Source: an uncultured Clostridia bacterium (GTDB lineage: Bacteria; Bacillota; Clostridia; TANB77; CAG-508). Taken from it: a DNA stretch of 38,204 bases. Positions 8,145 to 17,000 of the stretch are shown here, piece after piece. The notes beneath the pieces were generated by a model. The model worked only from the letters and a program-made list of their open reading frames with translations, was not told where the DNA came from and did no database searches. The stretch is taken from the NCBI GenBank assembly GCA_934101145.1, contig CAKOPZ010000012.1, positions 1 through 38,204 on the forward strand. The letters are read 5' to 3'. Every line of letters starts with the position of its first letter. The stretch's first letter is position 1. Position numbers and translations under genes: made by a program.

Positions 8145-8710
8145 AAAAATTGGAGAGTATAAAAGAAAATAAAATTTTAAATTTGATAGGAAATATTTTA
8201 TATACAATATTATTTATAATAGCAATTATAATGTTAATAGTTGTAATTTTACAGAGAACATCAAATAATTCTTTATCAATTGGTGGATATAGAATGTTTG
8301 CTGTTGCATCTGGCAGTATGGAGCCTAAATATGGAGTTGGGGATGTTTTAATCTCAAAAAAAATTGAACCAAGTGAAATAAAAGTAGGAGATACAGTTGT
8401 ATATAAAGGAGAAGTAGGAGGATTTAAGGAAAAATTTGTAACTCACCAAATAGAAAAAATAAGCAAACAAGAAGATGGAACATACAAATATACAACAAAA
8501 GGTTTATCAAATATTGAAGAAGATCCAGAAATTAGTCAAAACCAAGTATATGGAAAAATAGTATATAAAATACAATCACTAAGTTTAGTAAGCAAATTGA
8601 TTTCAAACATTTATATATTTTATTTCTTTATATTTGTGCCAATAGGAATATTAATATATAAACAAATAAGAAGATTAATAAAAGAAGATGAGGAGGAGGA
8701 AGAAAAATAA
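8141..8710 (+). CDS. SipW-type signal peptidase I, variant active site
   Basis: This 189-residue membrane protein has helices at about 15-37 and 154-176 and a strongly acidic tail (E-D-E-E-E-E-E-K). The A-S-G-S-M-E-P box gives catalytic Ser59 and V-T-H-Q-I gives His102. The usual G-D-x-N box reads T-T-K-G-L-S-N (118-124), so the first Asp is replaced by Leu122, but a downstream Asp (128) aligns with the second acidic position. It is probably active, since some family members rely on the second Asp; this needs a test. The start overlaps the DUF2357-like gene by 4 bp and the stop is 2 bp before the next exported protein, so peptidase and substrate would be made together. Confidence 0.87.
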   Translation: MKKLESIKENKILNLIGNILYTILFIIAIIMLIVVILQRTSNNSLSIGGYRMFAVASGSMEPKYGVGDVLISKKIEPSEIKVGDTVVYKGEVGGFKEKFVTHQIEKISKQEDGTYKYTTKGLSNIEEDPEISQNQVYGKIVYKIQSLSLVSKLISNIYIFYFFIFVPIGILIYKQIRRLIKEDEEEEEK

Positions 8711-8712
8711 TT

Positions 8713-9309
8713 GTGCAAAATGTATTAAAAATAATGAAAAAAGTCAAGCTTAGAAATATTATAATATTAATTTTATTGCTTGTATTTAATGCATATGCAT
8801 GGTTTGTGTATACAACAAAAGTTTCACTTGATTTGTCAGCACATGTTAGTGCATGGGATGTGCAATTTGTTGCAAAAGATGGAGGAATATATTCACACTT
8901 AGATGTTAAAGTTGAAAAAGCTTATCCTGGAATGGAAGATTTTGAAAAAATCGTTAATGTTCAAAATAGAGGAGAAGTTAATGTTGAATTAAGTTATGAA
9001 ATAGAATCAGTTAGAATTATGGATGAAGTTTTTGAGGTGAATAATGAAACAGGACTTACATCTGAGATTCTTGAAGAAAAATTAAAAAACGATTATCCAT
9101 TTAAAATAAATATAGAAAAAGATGATTCACAATTATTAACAGGAACAGGAGATGGAAGATTTAGAATTACTGTTGTGTGGCCATATGAGTCAGGAGATGA
9201 TGAAACTGATTCAGAATGGGGAAGGAAAGCATATGAGTATTATAATAACAATCCTAACAGTGAATGTATAGAACTAAAGATAGTGCTAAAAGCCACACAA
9301 AGTAAATAA
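8713..9309 (+). CDS. Exported SipW-type / camelysin-like protein, 198 aa
   Basis: GTG start at 8713, served by the GGAGGA-rich end of the upstream gene (about 8689-8700). The N-terminus is basic with a hydrophobic helix (about 13-27) and then A-Y-A-W-F-V-Y, a close match to the Y-A-W-F-T motif that ends SipW-dependent signal peptides. The mature part has S-A-W-D-V-Q-F and A-Y-P-G-M-E-D-F, typical of TasA/camelysin-like beta proteins, and then an acidic beta-rich body. There is no wall anchor. The last gene of the first operon run, it is likely the direct substrate of the peptidase encoded just upstream. Its stop lies 3 bp from the stop of the convergent gene at 9313. Confidence 0.8.
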   Translation: MQNVLKIMKKVKLRNIIILILLLVFNAYAWFVYTTKVSLDLSAHVSAWDVQFVAKDGGIYSHLDVKVEKAYPGMEDFEKIVNVQNRGEVNVELSYEIESVRIMDEVFEVNNETGLTSEILEEKLKNDYPFKINIEKDDSQLLTGTGDGRFRITVVWPYESGDDETDSEWGRKAYEYYNNNPNSECIELKIVLKATQSK

Positions 9310-9312
9310 AGA

Positions 9313-9903
9313 TTATTTTAATTGTTTAAATGAAATATCTACATGAAATATAGCAGGTGTAGTTGAATTGGTTGCTGTCGTATCGGATTCATTTGACATA
9401 GATGAAGTTGATTCGTCATCATTCCACATAATGTAGATGCGAACTTTTCTTTTTTTAATGTTACTATCTAACCTAATATTTTCAGATATTGTTTCATTAA
9501 AATCTTTAAAATTGTGTTTTTCGCCATCATCTATTGAGTAGCCGGTAGCTACCAAATCTTTTACAGGACTATCTTCTGAAATAGAAGTGTTTATTTCATA
9601 ATTAAAAGAAACATCTGCACCTGAAAAGTCAAAATTCAAATCAAAATATCCTTCAGCAGTTGGGGCAATTATTCCACTAGAAATATTTTCATTTCCAGGA
9701 AAAACAGGAACAATTGAAGATGAAATATCAGTATGATTTTTTATTGACAAATCATTAACTAAAATGTTCCAATTGGCTATTTTCATCTCTGCATCACCAT
9801 TTGCAGTTGTCAAATATTTAGCGTATATTTGTATTACAAAAAATACTAAAATGCAAATTAAAATTGCAATAAATAATATTAATAATTTTTTTTGATTTTT
9901 CAT
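9313..9903 (-). CDS. Exported SipW-type / TasA-camelysin-like protein on the opposite strand, 196 aa
   Basis: The N-terminus is K-N-Q-K-K with a hydrophobic helix (about 7-27), then Y-A-K-Y-L-T-T-A-N-G-D-A and I-A-N-W-N-I-L-V-N. This is the classic start of TasA/CalY-type mature proteins. The G-I-I-A-P-T-A-E-G-Y-F segment in the middle corresponds to the conserved A-P-G-x-x-G region of the family. The C-terminal part is Ser/Thr/Asp rich. It has its own promoter (9930-9958, reverse strand) and an AGAGG ribosome binding site, and is the only gene of the locus on the reverse strand. That orientation suggests separate regulation from its relatives. Secretion is confident; a fibre role is inferred. 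Confidence 0.8.
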   Translation of the reverse strand: MKNQKKLLILFIAILICILVFFVIQIYAKYLTTANGDAEMKIANWNILVNDLSIKNHTDISSSIVPVFPGNENISSGIIAPTAEGYFDLNFDFSGADVSFNYEINTSISEDSPVKDLVATGYSIDDGEKHNFKDFNETISENIRLDSNIKKRKVRIYIMWNDDESTSSMSNESDTTATNSTTPAIFHVDISFKQLK

Positions 9904-9929
9904 ATATATATTACCTCTCTAGGATTTTA

Positions 9930-9958
9930 ATTTTAGCATATTGAAAAAAATAAATCAA
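9930..9958 (-). promoter_or_regulatory. Promoter of the reverse-strand camelysin-like gene
   Basis: On the reverse strand, TTGATT (9953-9958), a 17-bp spacer ending in TGC (an extended -10) and TAAAAT (9930-9935) lie about 27 bp before the ATG. No equally good promoter is seen here for the forward gene at 9991. Confidence 0.6.
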
Positions 9959-9990
9959 TAAATAAATCAAAAAAAGGAAAAGGAGAAATT

Positions 9991-10719
9991 GTGAAAAAAG
10001 AAAAAGAGGAAAAAATAGGTAAAGAAACTTTAAAACTTAAATCAGATAAAGTAAGAGAAAGAAATAAAAAAATAAGATATGTAAAACTTACATTACTTGT
10101 AATGGCTTTATTTCTTATAATTATATATTTTCTATTAAAAGTTGTATATGCTACTGGAAATTTTACTGTATCACTAGACCCGAATTTTGCAAAAAAACAA
10201 GGACTAATTATGTATGAAAGAAAAGATGAAAAAGAAGACAAAAGGATACTTGAAGCAACTAAATTAGAATTTATGGACAATATATCAATAAAGTGGTTGC
10301 CAGAAAATATAGATAATGAAGCAGAAGGAAGTCACAATGGTCAAAATTATTTGGCATATACATTTTATCTAGAGAATAAAGGAAGTGAGACAATAAATTA
10401 TTGGTACGAAATACCAATAGATGATGTAATAAAAAATGTAGATGAAGCTATACGTATTATGGTTTATAGAAATGGTGAAAGGACAGTATATGCAAAACCA
10501 AATGCTACAACAGGAGAGGCAGAACCAGGAACAGAAAAGTTCTATTCAACATCTGAGGTAGTTGTTGAAGGGAGAAAGAATTTTAAACCAGGAGATGTAG
10601 ACAAATTTACTATTGTTATATTCCTTGAGGGTGATGACCCAGAATGCAAAGATAATTTAATAGGTGGAGAAATGAAAATGCATATGGAAATTGCAGAAGA
10701 ACACATAAAACAACAATAA
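9991..10719 (+). CDS. Exported protein of the surface locus, 242 aa
   Basis: GTG start with an AAAAGGAGA ribosome binding site (9979-9986). A long, very charged cytosolic N-terminus (about 1-30, Lys/Glu rich) precedes one hydrophobic helix (about 31-52) ending V-V-Y-A-T-G-N-F-T-V, which fits a SipW-type or signal-anchor sequence. The exterior part is beta-rich, with conserved-looking Y-L-A-Y-T-F-Y-L-E-N-K-G and I-N-Y-W-Y-E-I-P blocks, as in the N-G-x-x-x-Y-x-F segments of camelysin-like proteins. No wall anchor. Function unknown; by N-terminus and position it is another candidate subunit or accessory protein. It lies between the reverse-strand relative and the degraded gene at 10782. Confidence 0.7.
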   Translation: MKKEKEEKIGKETLKLKSDKVRERNKKIRYVKLTLLVMALFLIIIYFLLKVVYATGNFTVSLDPNFAKKQGLIMYERKDEKEDKRILEATKLEFMDNISIKWLPENIDNEAEGSHNGQNYLAYTFYLENKGSETINYWYEIPIDDVIKNVDEAIRIMVYRNGERTVYAKPNATTGEAEPGTEKFYSTSEVVVEGRKNFKPGDVDKFTIVIFLEGDDPECKDNLIGGEMKMHMEIAEEHIKQQ

Positions 10720-10781
10720 AATTCGACAATATATTACAAAAATATTACAAAAAGAGTGAAAATTACATTTGCATTAGTTAG

Positions 10782-11077
10782 TGTAAAATTTTAGTTGGCA
10801 AAATAAAAGCAAAGATATGTGCAAGTAAAGTTGAAAACAAAGGGGTTATAGAATTAGAAAAATTAGAACAACCAATAGAAATTGATGATAGCATAGAACA
10901 ATATATGTTAGAGATAGAAAAAACTTAGAGGGTATTAAAAATGTATTTAGATCTAACGAAAAAATAGCTTCAAATAATATTTGTAAACAAGTAACATTAA
11001 ACCATAATAATCCAATATTACAGGCTATAAAAATGGTATCAATAAGCGAATTAAAAAATATGTATAAATTTAATTAA
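10782..11077 (+). pseudogene. Frameshifted remnant of a small gene (about 97 codons)
   Basis: From 10782 to 10928 a frame reads through with no clear start codon and ends at TAG 10926. From 10928 to 11077 a second frame continues and ends at TAA 11075. Adding one A to the A-run at 10918-10923 joins the two as E-I-E-K-N-L-E-G-I-K-N-V, a smooth charged helix. Codon use looks coding on both sides of the junction. I cannot name the family. It lies between the 9991 gene and the promoter at 11105, in the longest gap of the surface locus (10720-11211). It may instead be a sequencing error in a real small gene, although the missing start argues for decay. Confidence 0.4.
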
Positions 11078-11104
11078 AAAAGTAGAAAAATATCTAAAAA
11101 TGAC

Positions 11105-11134
11105 TTGACAAAAATCTAAAAGAAACTATATAAT
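11105..11134 (+). promoter_or_regulatory. Consensus sigma-A promoter of the major exported protein
   Basis: A perfect TTGACA (11105-11110) and a perfect TATAAT (11129-11134) are separated by 18 bp. This is the closest match to consensus in the window. It drives the 11212 gene alone as far as the terminator at 12220, which suggests strong expression. Confidence 0.75.
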
Positions 11135-11179
11135 AATTTTAAATTACAAATATTTGTATGTGATGTCAAAAATAAAAAA

Positions 11180-11196
11180 GTTACATTAAATGTAAC
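11180..11196 (+). promoter_or_regulatory. Perfect inverted repeat between promoter and ribosome binding site
   Basis: GTTACATT and AATGTAAC are perfect 8-bp arms around a single A, about 40 bp after the -10 box and directly before the AGAAGGAG ribosome binding site (11198-11205). It may be an operator for a dimeric repressor. With so short a loop it would be a strained RNA hairpin, so DNA binding seems the better guess. Confidence 0.45.
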
Positions 11197-11211
11197 AAGA
11201 AGGAGAAAAAA

Positions 11212-12201
11212 ATGAGCAAGAAAAAGCAAAAGAAAAATGAGTTAAAATCAGCTATATTGGTTTTACTACTAATCGCAATTTTATTAATTGCATCAACATA
11301 TGCATGGTTTACTGCTAACACAAATGTAGAAATATCTACATTAAACGTTAATGTTGGAGCAGCAAATGGTTTGCAAATTTCAGCAGATGGAACAAATTGG
11401 AAAACTGTATTAACAAATGATGATATTGATCCAGAAAATCTAGCTGCAACATATGCAGGTAATAAAAATCAAATTCCAACAGTAATGGAACCTGTATCAA
11501 CAGTTGGAGAAATGAATACTGATGGAACAATGAAAATGTTCTCTGGAAGAGTAACATCATCTAATACTGGTGAATTACAATTAGTTTCAGAAGCACTAAC
11601 AGATGCAAAAGGAAAAGGAGACACAGCAGGAAAATACATAACATTTGATGTATTTTTAAAAGTTGATGAAGATTCTATGTTATCATTAACAAAAGATTCA
11701 AATGCTACAGTTAAAAAAGGAGATACAAGCAAAGGTCTTGAATATGCTACACGTACAGCATTCTGTGTACTAGGAAATACAACAGCAGGAGCTGGTCTAG
11801 ATCAAATTCAAACATTAAATACTAATGCAGCTTCACATATTTGGGAACCAAATTATGACTCTCATACAGCAGCAGGTGTAGCTAATGCCAAAGATAACTA
11901 TGGAATAACAACAACAACACCAACAGCTACAGATGCAGTTGAATATTATGGAATAAAATCTGCAATAGAAACAGCAGTGCCATTGGCATCAACAGATGCA
12001 ACTCACTTTACAAAAGTAACACCAGAATATAAAACAAAAACTACAGTAGAAAGTGATGTTGAATTATTCCAATTAAAAGCGGGAATTACCAAAGTTAGAA
12101 TTTATATGTGGGTAGAAGGACAAGATGTTGACTGCGAAAATACAGCATCAGGTTCAAATATAGCATTTGATGTAAAATTCTCAATTCCAGCAAAACAATA
12201 A
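11212..12201 (+). CDS. Probable major SipW-dependent surface subunit, 329 aa
   Basis: The N-terminus K-K-K-Q-K-K-N-E and hydrophobic helix (about 13-28) end in A-S-T-Y-A-W-F-T-A-N (27-36), an almost ideal SipW-dependent signal end. The mature part is rich in Thr, Ala, Asp and Asn with few aromatics, and has only two Cys, one mid-protein and one near the C-terminus. The end carries I-T-K-V-R-I-Y-M-W-V-E-G-Q-D-V and a final F-D-V-K-F-S strand, so it looks like a beta-sandwich that could assemble. Codon use is cleaner than in its neighbours (many GCA, ACA, CCA). A consensus promoter and its own terminator frame the gene. All this points to an abundant structural protein such as the main fibre subunit. 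Polymerisation is inference. Confidence 0.8.
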   Translation: MSKKKQKKNELKSAILVLLLIAILLIASTYAWFTANTNVEISTLNVNVGAANGLQISADGTNWKTVLTNDDIDPENLAATYAGNKNQIPTVMEPVSTVGEMNTDGTMKMFSGRVTSSNTGELQLVSEALTDAKGKGDTAGKYITFDVFLKVDEDSMLSLTKDSNATVKKGDTSKGLEYATRTAFCVLGNTTAGAGLDQIQTLNTNAASHIWEPNYDSHTAAGVANAKDNYGITTTTPTATDAVEYYGIKSAIETAVPLASTDATHFTKVTPEYKTKTTVESDVELFQLKAGITKVRIYMWVEGQDVDCENTASGSNIAFDVKFSIPAKQ

Positions 12202-12219
12202 AAATAATAGCTATAGTAT

Positions 12220-12267
12220 AACCCCGGATTATTAGACGAATTATGGTTTAATAGTTCGGGTTATTTT
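12220..12267 (+). terminator. Intrinsic terminator after the major subunit gene
   Basis: AACCCCGGATTATTA (12220-12234) pairs imperfectly with TTTAATAGTTCGGGTT (12247-12262), and a short T-rich tail follows. It separates the highly expressed 11212 gene from the genes downstream and may allow partial read-through. Confidence 0.65.
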
Positions 12268-12294
12268 TAAGTAAAAGCGAAAGGACTGTAAAAA

Positions 12295-12399
12295 ATGGAT
12301 TTACAAAATGAAAATACTGATAATTTGTTAAAATTATATGACCAAATAACAGATTTTATAAAATTTTTAGAAAAAGAAAAAAATGAGATGAAAGATTAA
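12295..12399 (+). CDS. Small ORF, 34 aa, hydrophilic helix
   Basis: ATG 12295 follows an AAAGGA ribosome binding site (12280-12285) at good spacing. The frame runs 34 codons to TAA, giving an acidic and lysine-rich single-helix peptide (M-D-L-Q-N-E-N-T-D-N-L-L at the start). It lies between the terminator after the major subunit and the 525-residue coiled-coil gene, 23 bp upstream of the latter. It has no export signal. It may be a real small protein, perhaps a partner of the next gene, or a leader that couples translation. Evidence is limited to the start signal and the open frame. Confidence 0.45.
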   Translation: MDLQNENTDNLLKLYDQITDFIKFLEKEKNEMKD

Positions 12400-12422
12400 A
12401 AATAACACAAAAGGAGTCAGAA

Positions 12423-14000
12423 ATGAAAGGATTAACTATTACAGACAAAATAATCGCAGATATAGATATTTGTAAAGAAATCTTATCAACAATGCCAAAA
12501 AACAATGAAAAAAACAAAAAGAAAAGGATAGAATATATTGACGAAGCAAAAGAAAAATATATTTCATGTAAAAAAGAGATTATTGAAATTTTGCAAAAGA
12601 GATATGATGAACAATTAAATATTGAAATAAATCCTGAAATAAATAATTTGAATGCAAGGTTAAAAACAATTGAAGATGTGTTAGATTTACTTAATGAAGA
12701 TCAAACATCTTATGAAAAAATGGGACTAGATAAAAACATATACAAATTAGAAAAATTTTATAAAGAAAATTTTGATAATATAAATGAACAAATAGCTCAA
12801 TCCATAGAAAAATTTGAAAAAGTTGGAATAAAATTAAACAAAGAAGACTTTGATTACGATAATTATGTTTCAGAATATATGGATACATTTTTTGAAGAAT
12901 ACAAAAAACAAAATAAAAATTCAGATACATTAAAAGCAAAATTTGAAGAAATTTATTGGAAATGCCCAGATATAATAATACTTATTGAATTGAATTTTAG
13001 ACATATTTACATGGAAAAGAAAAATTCAATTGATAAATTTTTTGAAAAAAGTAAAAATGAGATATTAAAGAAATGGGACAAATCATCTGTAGATATAAAG
13101 AAAACATATACTAATTTAATGCAACAAAAAATGGAGAAAGAACAATTTGATAAAAAAACTCTATTAGACAAATTTATTAAAGGGAATCTTAATATAAAAA
13201 ATTATACAGAAGACAAATTTATGAAAAACGTCGGAAAAATTTTATCTAAAGATGCATTTGAACAACTAAAAACAGATAGTGAAATTACAGAAAATATAAA
13301 TAAGTTTTTAAATAGTTTATATGAATATAGAAGTTATATGAAATTCAAATTTGTAATAGAAGATGTAAAAAAATATTATAACAATAAAGAGCAATATAAA
13401 AAATCTTGTGCCGAAATAAAGAAAAAAATAGAAAATGAAGAAAAAAAATTAGCAAAAAGTAACAGAAATTCAAGTAGATTTTTTATATTTAAATCAAAAA
13501 AAGAAAACAATACAAATAATTCAACAAAACTAATAAAAGATATTGAAGATTTGTATAAACAATTAGACTTAAATACATTTTATGAAAAAGTAGCAATTGA
13601 GATATCTGAAAATTCCACACTGCAAGAAGTTTTGAGCTTAGCAGTAGAATACTATAATTATATGATACTATGTATGATAAAAAATGAAGAAGATATTTCA
13701 CAAGATGAAATGGACTTAGAAATTGAAGAACTAAAAGATTTTTTAAATAATCCATATAATACGATTATAAATAATATAAGTTTTCTAGAAGAAAAAGATA
13801 TTGTCTTAATTATAAAAGATAGATATAAATTATTGAATTTTACAATAGAAAAAGAAGATTTAGACATAGATAATTTAGACAGCTTAATTTCAATAGTGGA
13901 AGATATAAAAATGAATATTAATCTTCATTATGCAAATATAGAAATAAGAAATATTGAACAATTGCAAAAAATTCAAAAAATTTTAAATACAAAATATTAA
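12423..14000 (+). CDS. Hypothetical cytosolic coiled-coil protein, 525 aa
   Basis: I do not recognise the family. The ATG has an AAGGAG ribosome binding site (12411-12416). The protein is very rich in Lys, Glu, Ile and Asn, with long helical, coiled-coil-like stretches throughout, no membrane segment and no export signal. A short Ser/Asn-rich stretch (about 350-370) splits it into two helical halves. It lies between the probable major subunit and the giant exported protein and ends 22 bp before the latter's ATG, so it is co-transcribed with it. A cytosolic helper, chaperone or regulator of the giant protein is a guess from position. Confidence 0.75.
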   Translation: MKGLTITDKIIADIDICKEILSTMPKNNEKNKKKRIEYIDEAKEKYISCKKEIIEILQKRYDEQLNIEINPEINNLNARLKTIEDVLDLLNEDQTSYEKMGLDKNIYKLEKFYKENFDNINEQIAQSIEKFEKVGIKLNKEDFDYDNYVSEYMDTFFEEYKKQNKNSDTLKAKFEEIYWKCPDIIILIELNFRHIYMEKKNSIDKFFEKSKNEILKKWDKSSVDIKKTYTNLMQQKMEKEQFDKKTLLDKFIKGNLNIKNYTEDKFMKNVGKILSKDAFEQLKTDSEITENINKFLNSLYEYRSYMKFKFVIEDVKKYYNNKEQYKKSCAEIKKKIENEEKKLAKSNRNSSRFFIFKSKKENNTNNSTKLIKDIEDLYKQLDLNTFYEKVAIEISENSTLQEVLSLAVEYYNYMILCMIKNEEDISQDEMDLEIEELKDFLNNPYNTIINNISFLEEKDIVLIIKDRYKLLNFTIEKEDLDIDNLDSLISIVEDIKMNINLHYANIEIRNIEQLQKIQKILNTKY

Positions 14001-14022
14001 GGGGACCTTGGAGAATTATAAT

Positions 14023-17000
14023 ATGAAAAAAATAAATAAAAAAAGGATTTTAATTTTAATTGGTTTAATAATTTTAATATTATTAGGAATAAAAGCATTT
14101 AGAGATTCTAAAGCAGAAAAAATAATAGATATTTCAGCAAATTGTAAAGATTCCCAGGAACTTATTGAAGATGAAAAAGTAACAATTCAAGCTATTAATG
14201 AAGGAAAAGATGCAATATCAATTACTTTGCCAGAGTTTGTAAATGAAAAAAAGGTAAGCAAATATTTGATGACAAATCAAGAAGTAGTTACAAAAAACGA
14301 AGAAAAAGATGAAAATTCGGTAAATGAACAAAAAAATGAAAGTACTAAGGAATTTGAAGAAAAATTGCCGGGTGAAAAAATATATTTAACACAAGAAGAA
14401 AAAGACAAGCTTAATATTGATTTAGTAGTAGAATATGACTCTCTAGAAATTGAAAAAGAGCGCTTATACAATAAAAAATTAGCATTAGAAGACAAAGAAA
14501 AAGAAATTTTAAATGTTTCAGGATATATGCCATTAAAAACAGAAATGAATGTAGAAAATATAGATTTATCGACAATAGAAAAACAAATAGAAAGTGAATA
14601 TCCTAATAAAAAAATATGTGGGAACTATAAAATTAAATTACTTCTAGATGGTCAAGAATATAATCCACAAAAATATGAACAAAAATTAAATATAGAAATT
14701 AATTTAAGTGAAAATAAAGAATACACTATTTTGGAATACAAAAATGAAAAACTTTCAAAATATGAAAAAGCAGAGGTTGGAAAAGATAAAATAACAATTG
14801 CTACTACAGAAATCAATTCATATTTAGTATTAGAAGAAGCAAACAATAGTGACGCTGAATCATTAAATACAGAAAATCAAGATGATATTGCCGTTCAAGC
14901 AGACGAAATAGCGACAGGAACAAGTAAATCTAGATTAGAAATAGATGACTACGAAACAGATAAAAATTATTACACAGGCTTAAATTATACAGAAGATGGC
15001 AATAAAACAAATTCTGGAAAATATGCAGAAAATAAACTTAGAAAAGTAACAATAAACTACTATGGATATAACTATGACTCCGTACAAACAGATAACCCAC
15101 CAATAGGTACAATTTCTGATACAGAAACACAAAATATTGTAACATATAAAAAATGTGTACCAGTTGACTCAAGTGGAAATATATCTATACAATTAATTGA
15201 TAATCCATTTATGAATAGACCACAAGGAAAAGGATTTAATGGTTGGAAAACTAATAATACAAATTATTCAAATAGTATAATTACAAATAGAAATAATTTT
15301 GTCCAAACATTAAGTGCAAATGAAAACAACATAAAAAATTCTTCAGGAGAATATGTTATAGATTTATATCCAGATTGGATTGATGCAAATGTTATATTTG
15401 TAAGTTCACATGGAAGCAATTATAATGATGGCAAAACTGCAGATAAACCAATAAACAATGATTGGAATAGTATAAGCAGTAAGCTTAATTCAAATATAAA
15501 AACATGTACAAATGCTTCAAATAGAGAAGTAAATATTATTGTATTAATAAATGGAACATTAAGTTATAGTGGAATGACAGGCCCAAATACAGCATATACC
15601 TTAACAAGTATGTATAATGGAACAAACTATGGAAGTTCAAGTACATATATAGACTTTAGTAGTAACAACGGAGGATGGGGATACTATGATGGAAGCAGTG
15701 TTACCTTAGATAGTGACTTACAATTAGAATATTTATATATTAACTCTAATGTGTCATATAAAAATCCTAATGCGACAACAGATGGTACTGATGATGCATA
15801 TCCATGTATATATGGGAATATGTATAATTTAAGGATTGGAAGAGGAATTTTACCTACAAGTAGTAATACTTGCACATTAGGTCAAGTACAAGGTGGATAT
15901 TATAATCATTCAAGCTCAGAATTTAAGTTAGTAATAGAATCAGGGAAATATTATACGCTTCAATTATATAGGGCGTCAACAGGAACTGGCACATCAAATA
16001 GATTAACAGCAAATGGAACATTAGTTATTGGAAATGACTTTGACAGAAAAAGCAACAATAATGAGAATCTTAAAATTTACAACAGAATGTCTTCAAAAAC
16101 AACAACAGCAACAAATAGTCCATATACAGCAAATAACTCTAAAGCTTTTGCTATAGAAATGATTGTAAAAAGTGGAACAATTGGAGTAGACTATTTTAAT
16201 AGTCAAAGTGCAAGTGATTCAAGTGATAGAAACTATGCAGGAATATATGTTGGTGGGCATGGTCAAACAGGAATTGATAAATCCGATAGACGTTTGATAG
16301 TTGAAGGAGGAAATATAGCAAACCTTATTGGTGGTTTAAATATAGATTCAACAGATGCAAATAATTACAAAACATACATATATGTAAAAGATGGAAATAT
16401 TATGAACATTACTGGTGGAGCAGGTTACACACATACATATGGTGATAGAATAATACAAGTAACAGGAGGTTGCATAAAATATAGTATAAGTGGAGGCTCA
16501 AATGGTGTTGCCGCAAGTACATCAACCAATAATGGCCAATTAACAGGAAATTCCTTAATTTATATAGGTGGAGATGCTAACATAGGAGCAACCTATACTA
16601 AAGACTCTAATGGAAACAAAACAATAACTGAAACTAGTAAAGATGAAACACTTTATGGAGTAAATGCTGGCAATGTATGTGGTGGAGCAAATGGAAATAG
16701 TGAATACGCTGGACAAACAGATGGTTCTTATATAATTTTAGATGGAAAGGCAGTAATACATAACAATGTTTTTGGAGGAGGAAACTATGGAATAATTGGT
16801 TCACCTTCTGGCACAACTGGCCCAGCTATCATAAATCTAAGAAATGAATCATCAACATTTACTACAAATAAAGAATACTTAATAACAAATTCAAGTACTG
16901 GTGGGAAAGGCTTAAAAGCAAATGGAACAAGTATAGCAAATGAAGATATTTCGGCATCATCAATTCCAAGCGATAGCGCTAAATGGGTATTTGAAAGTGC

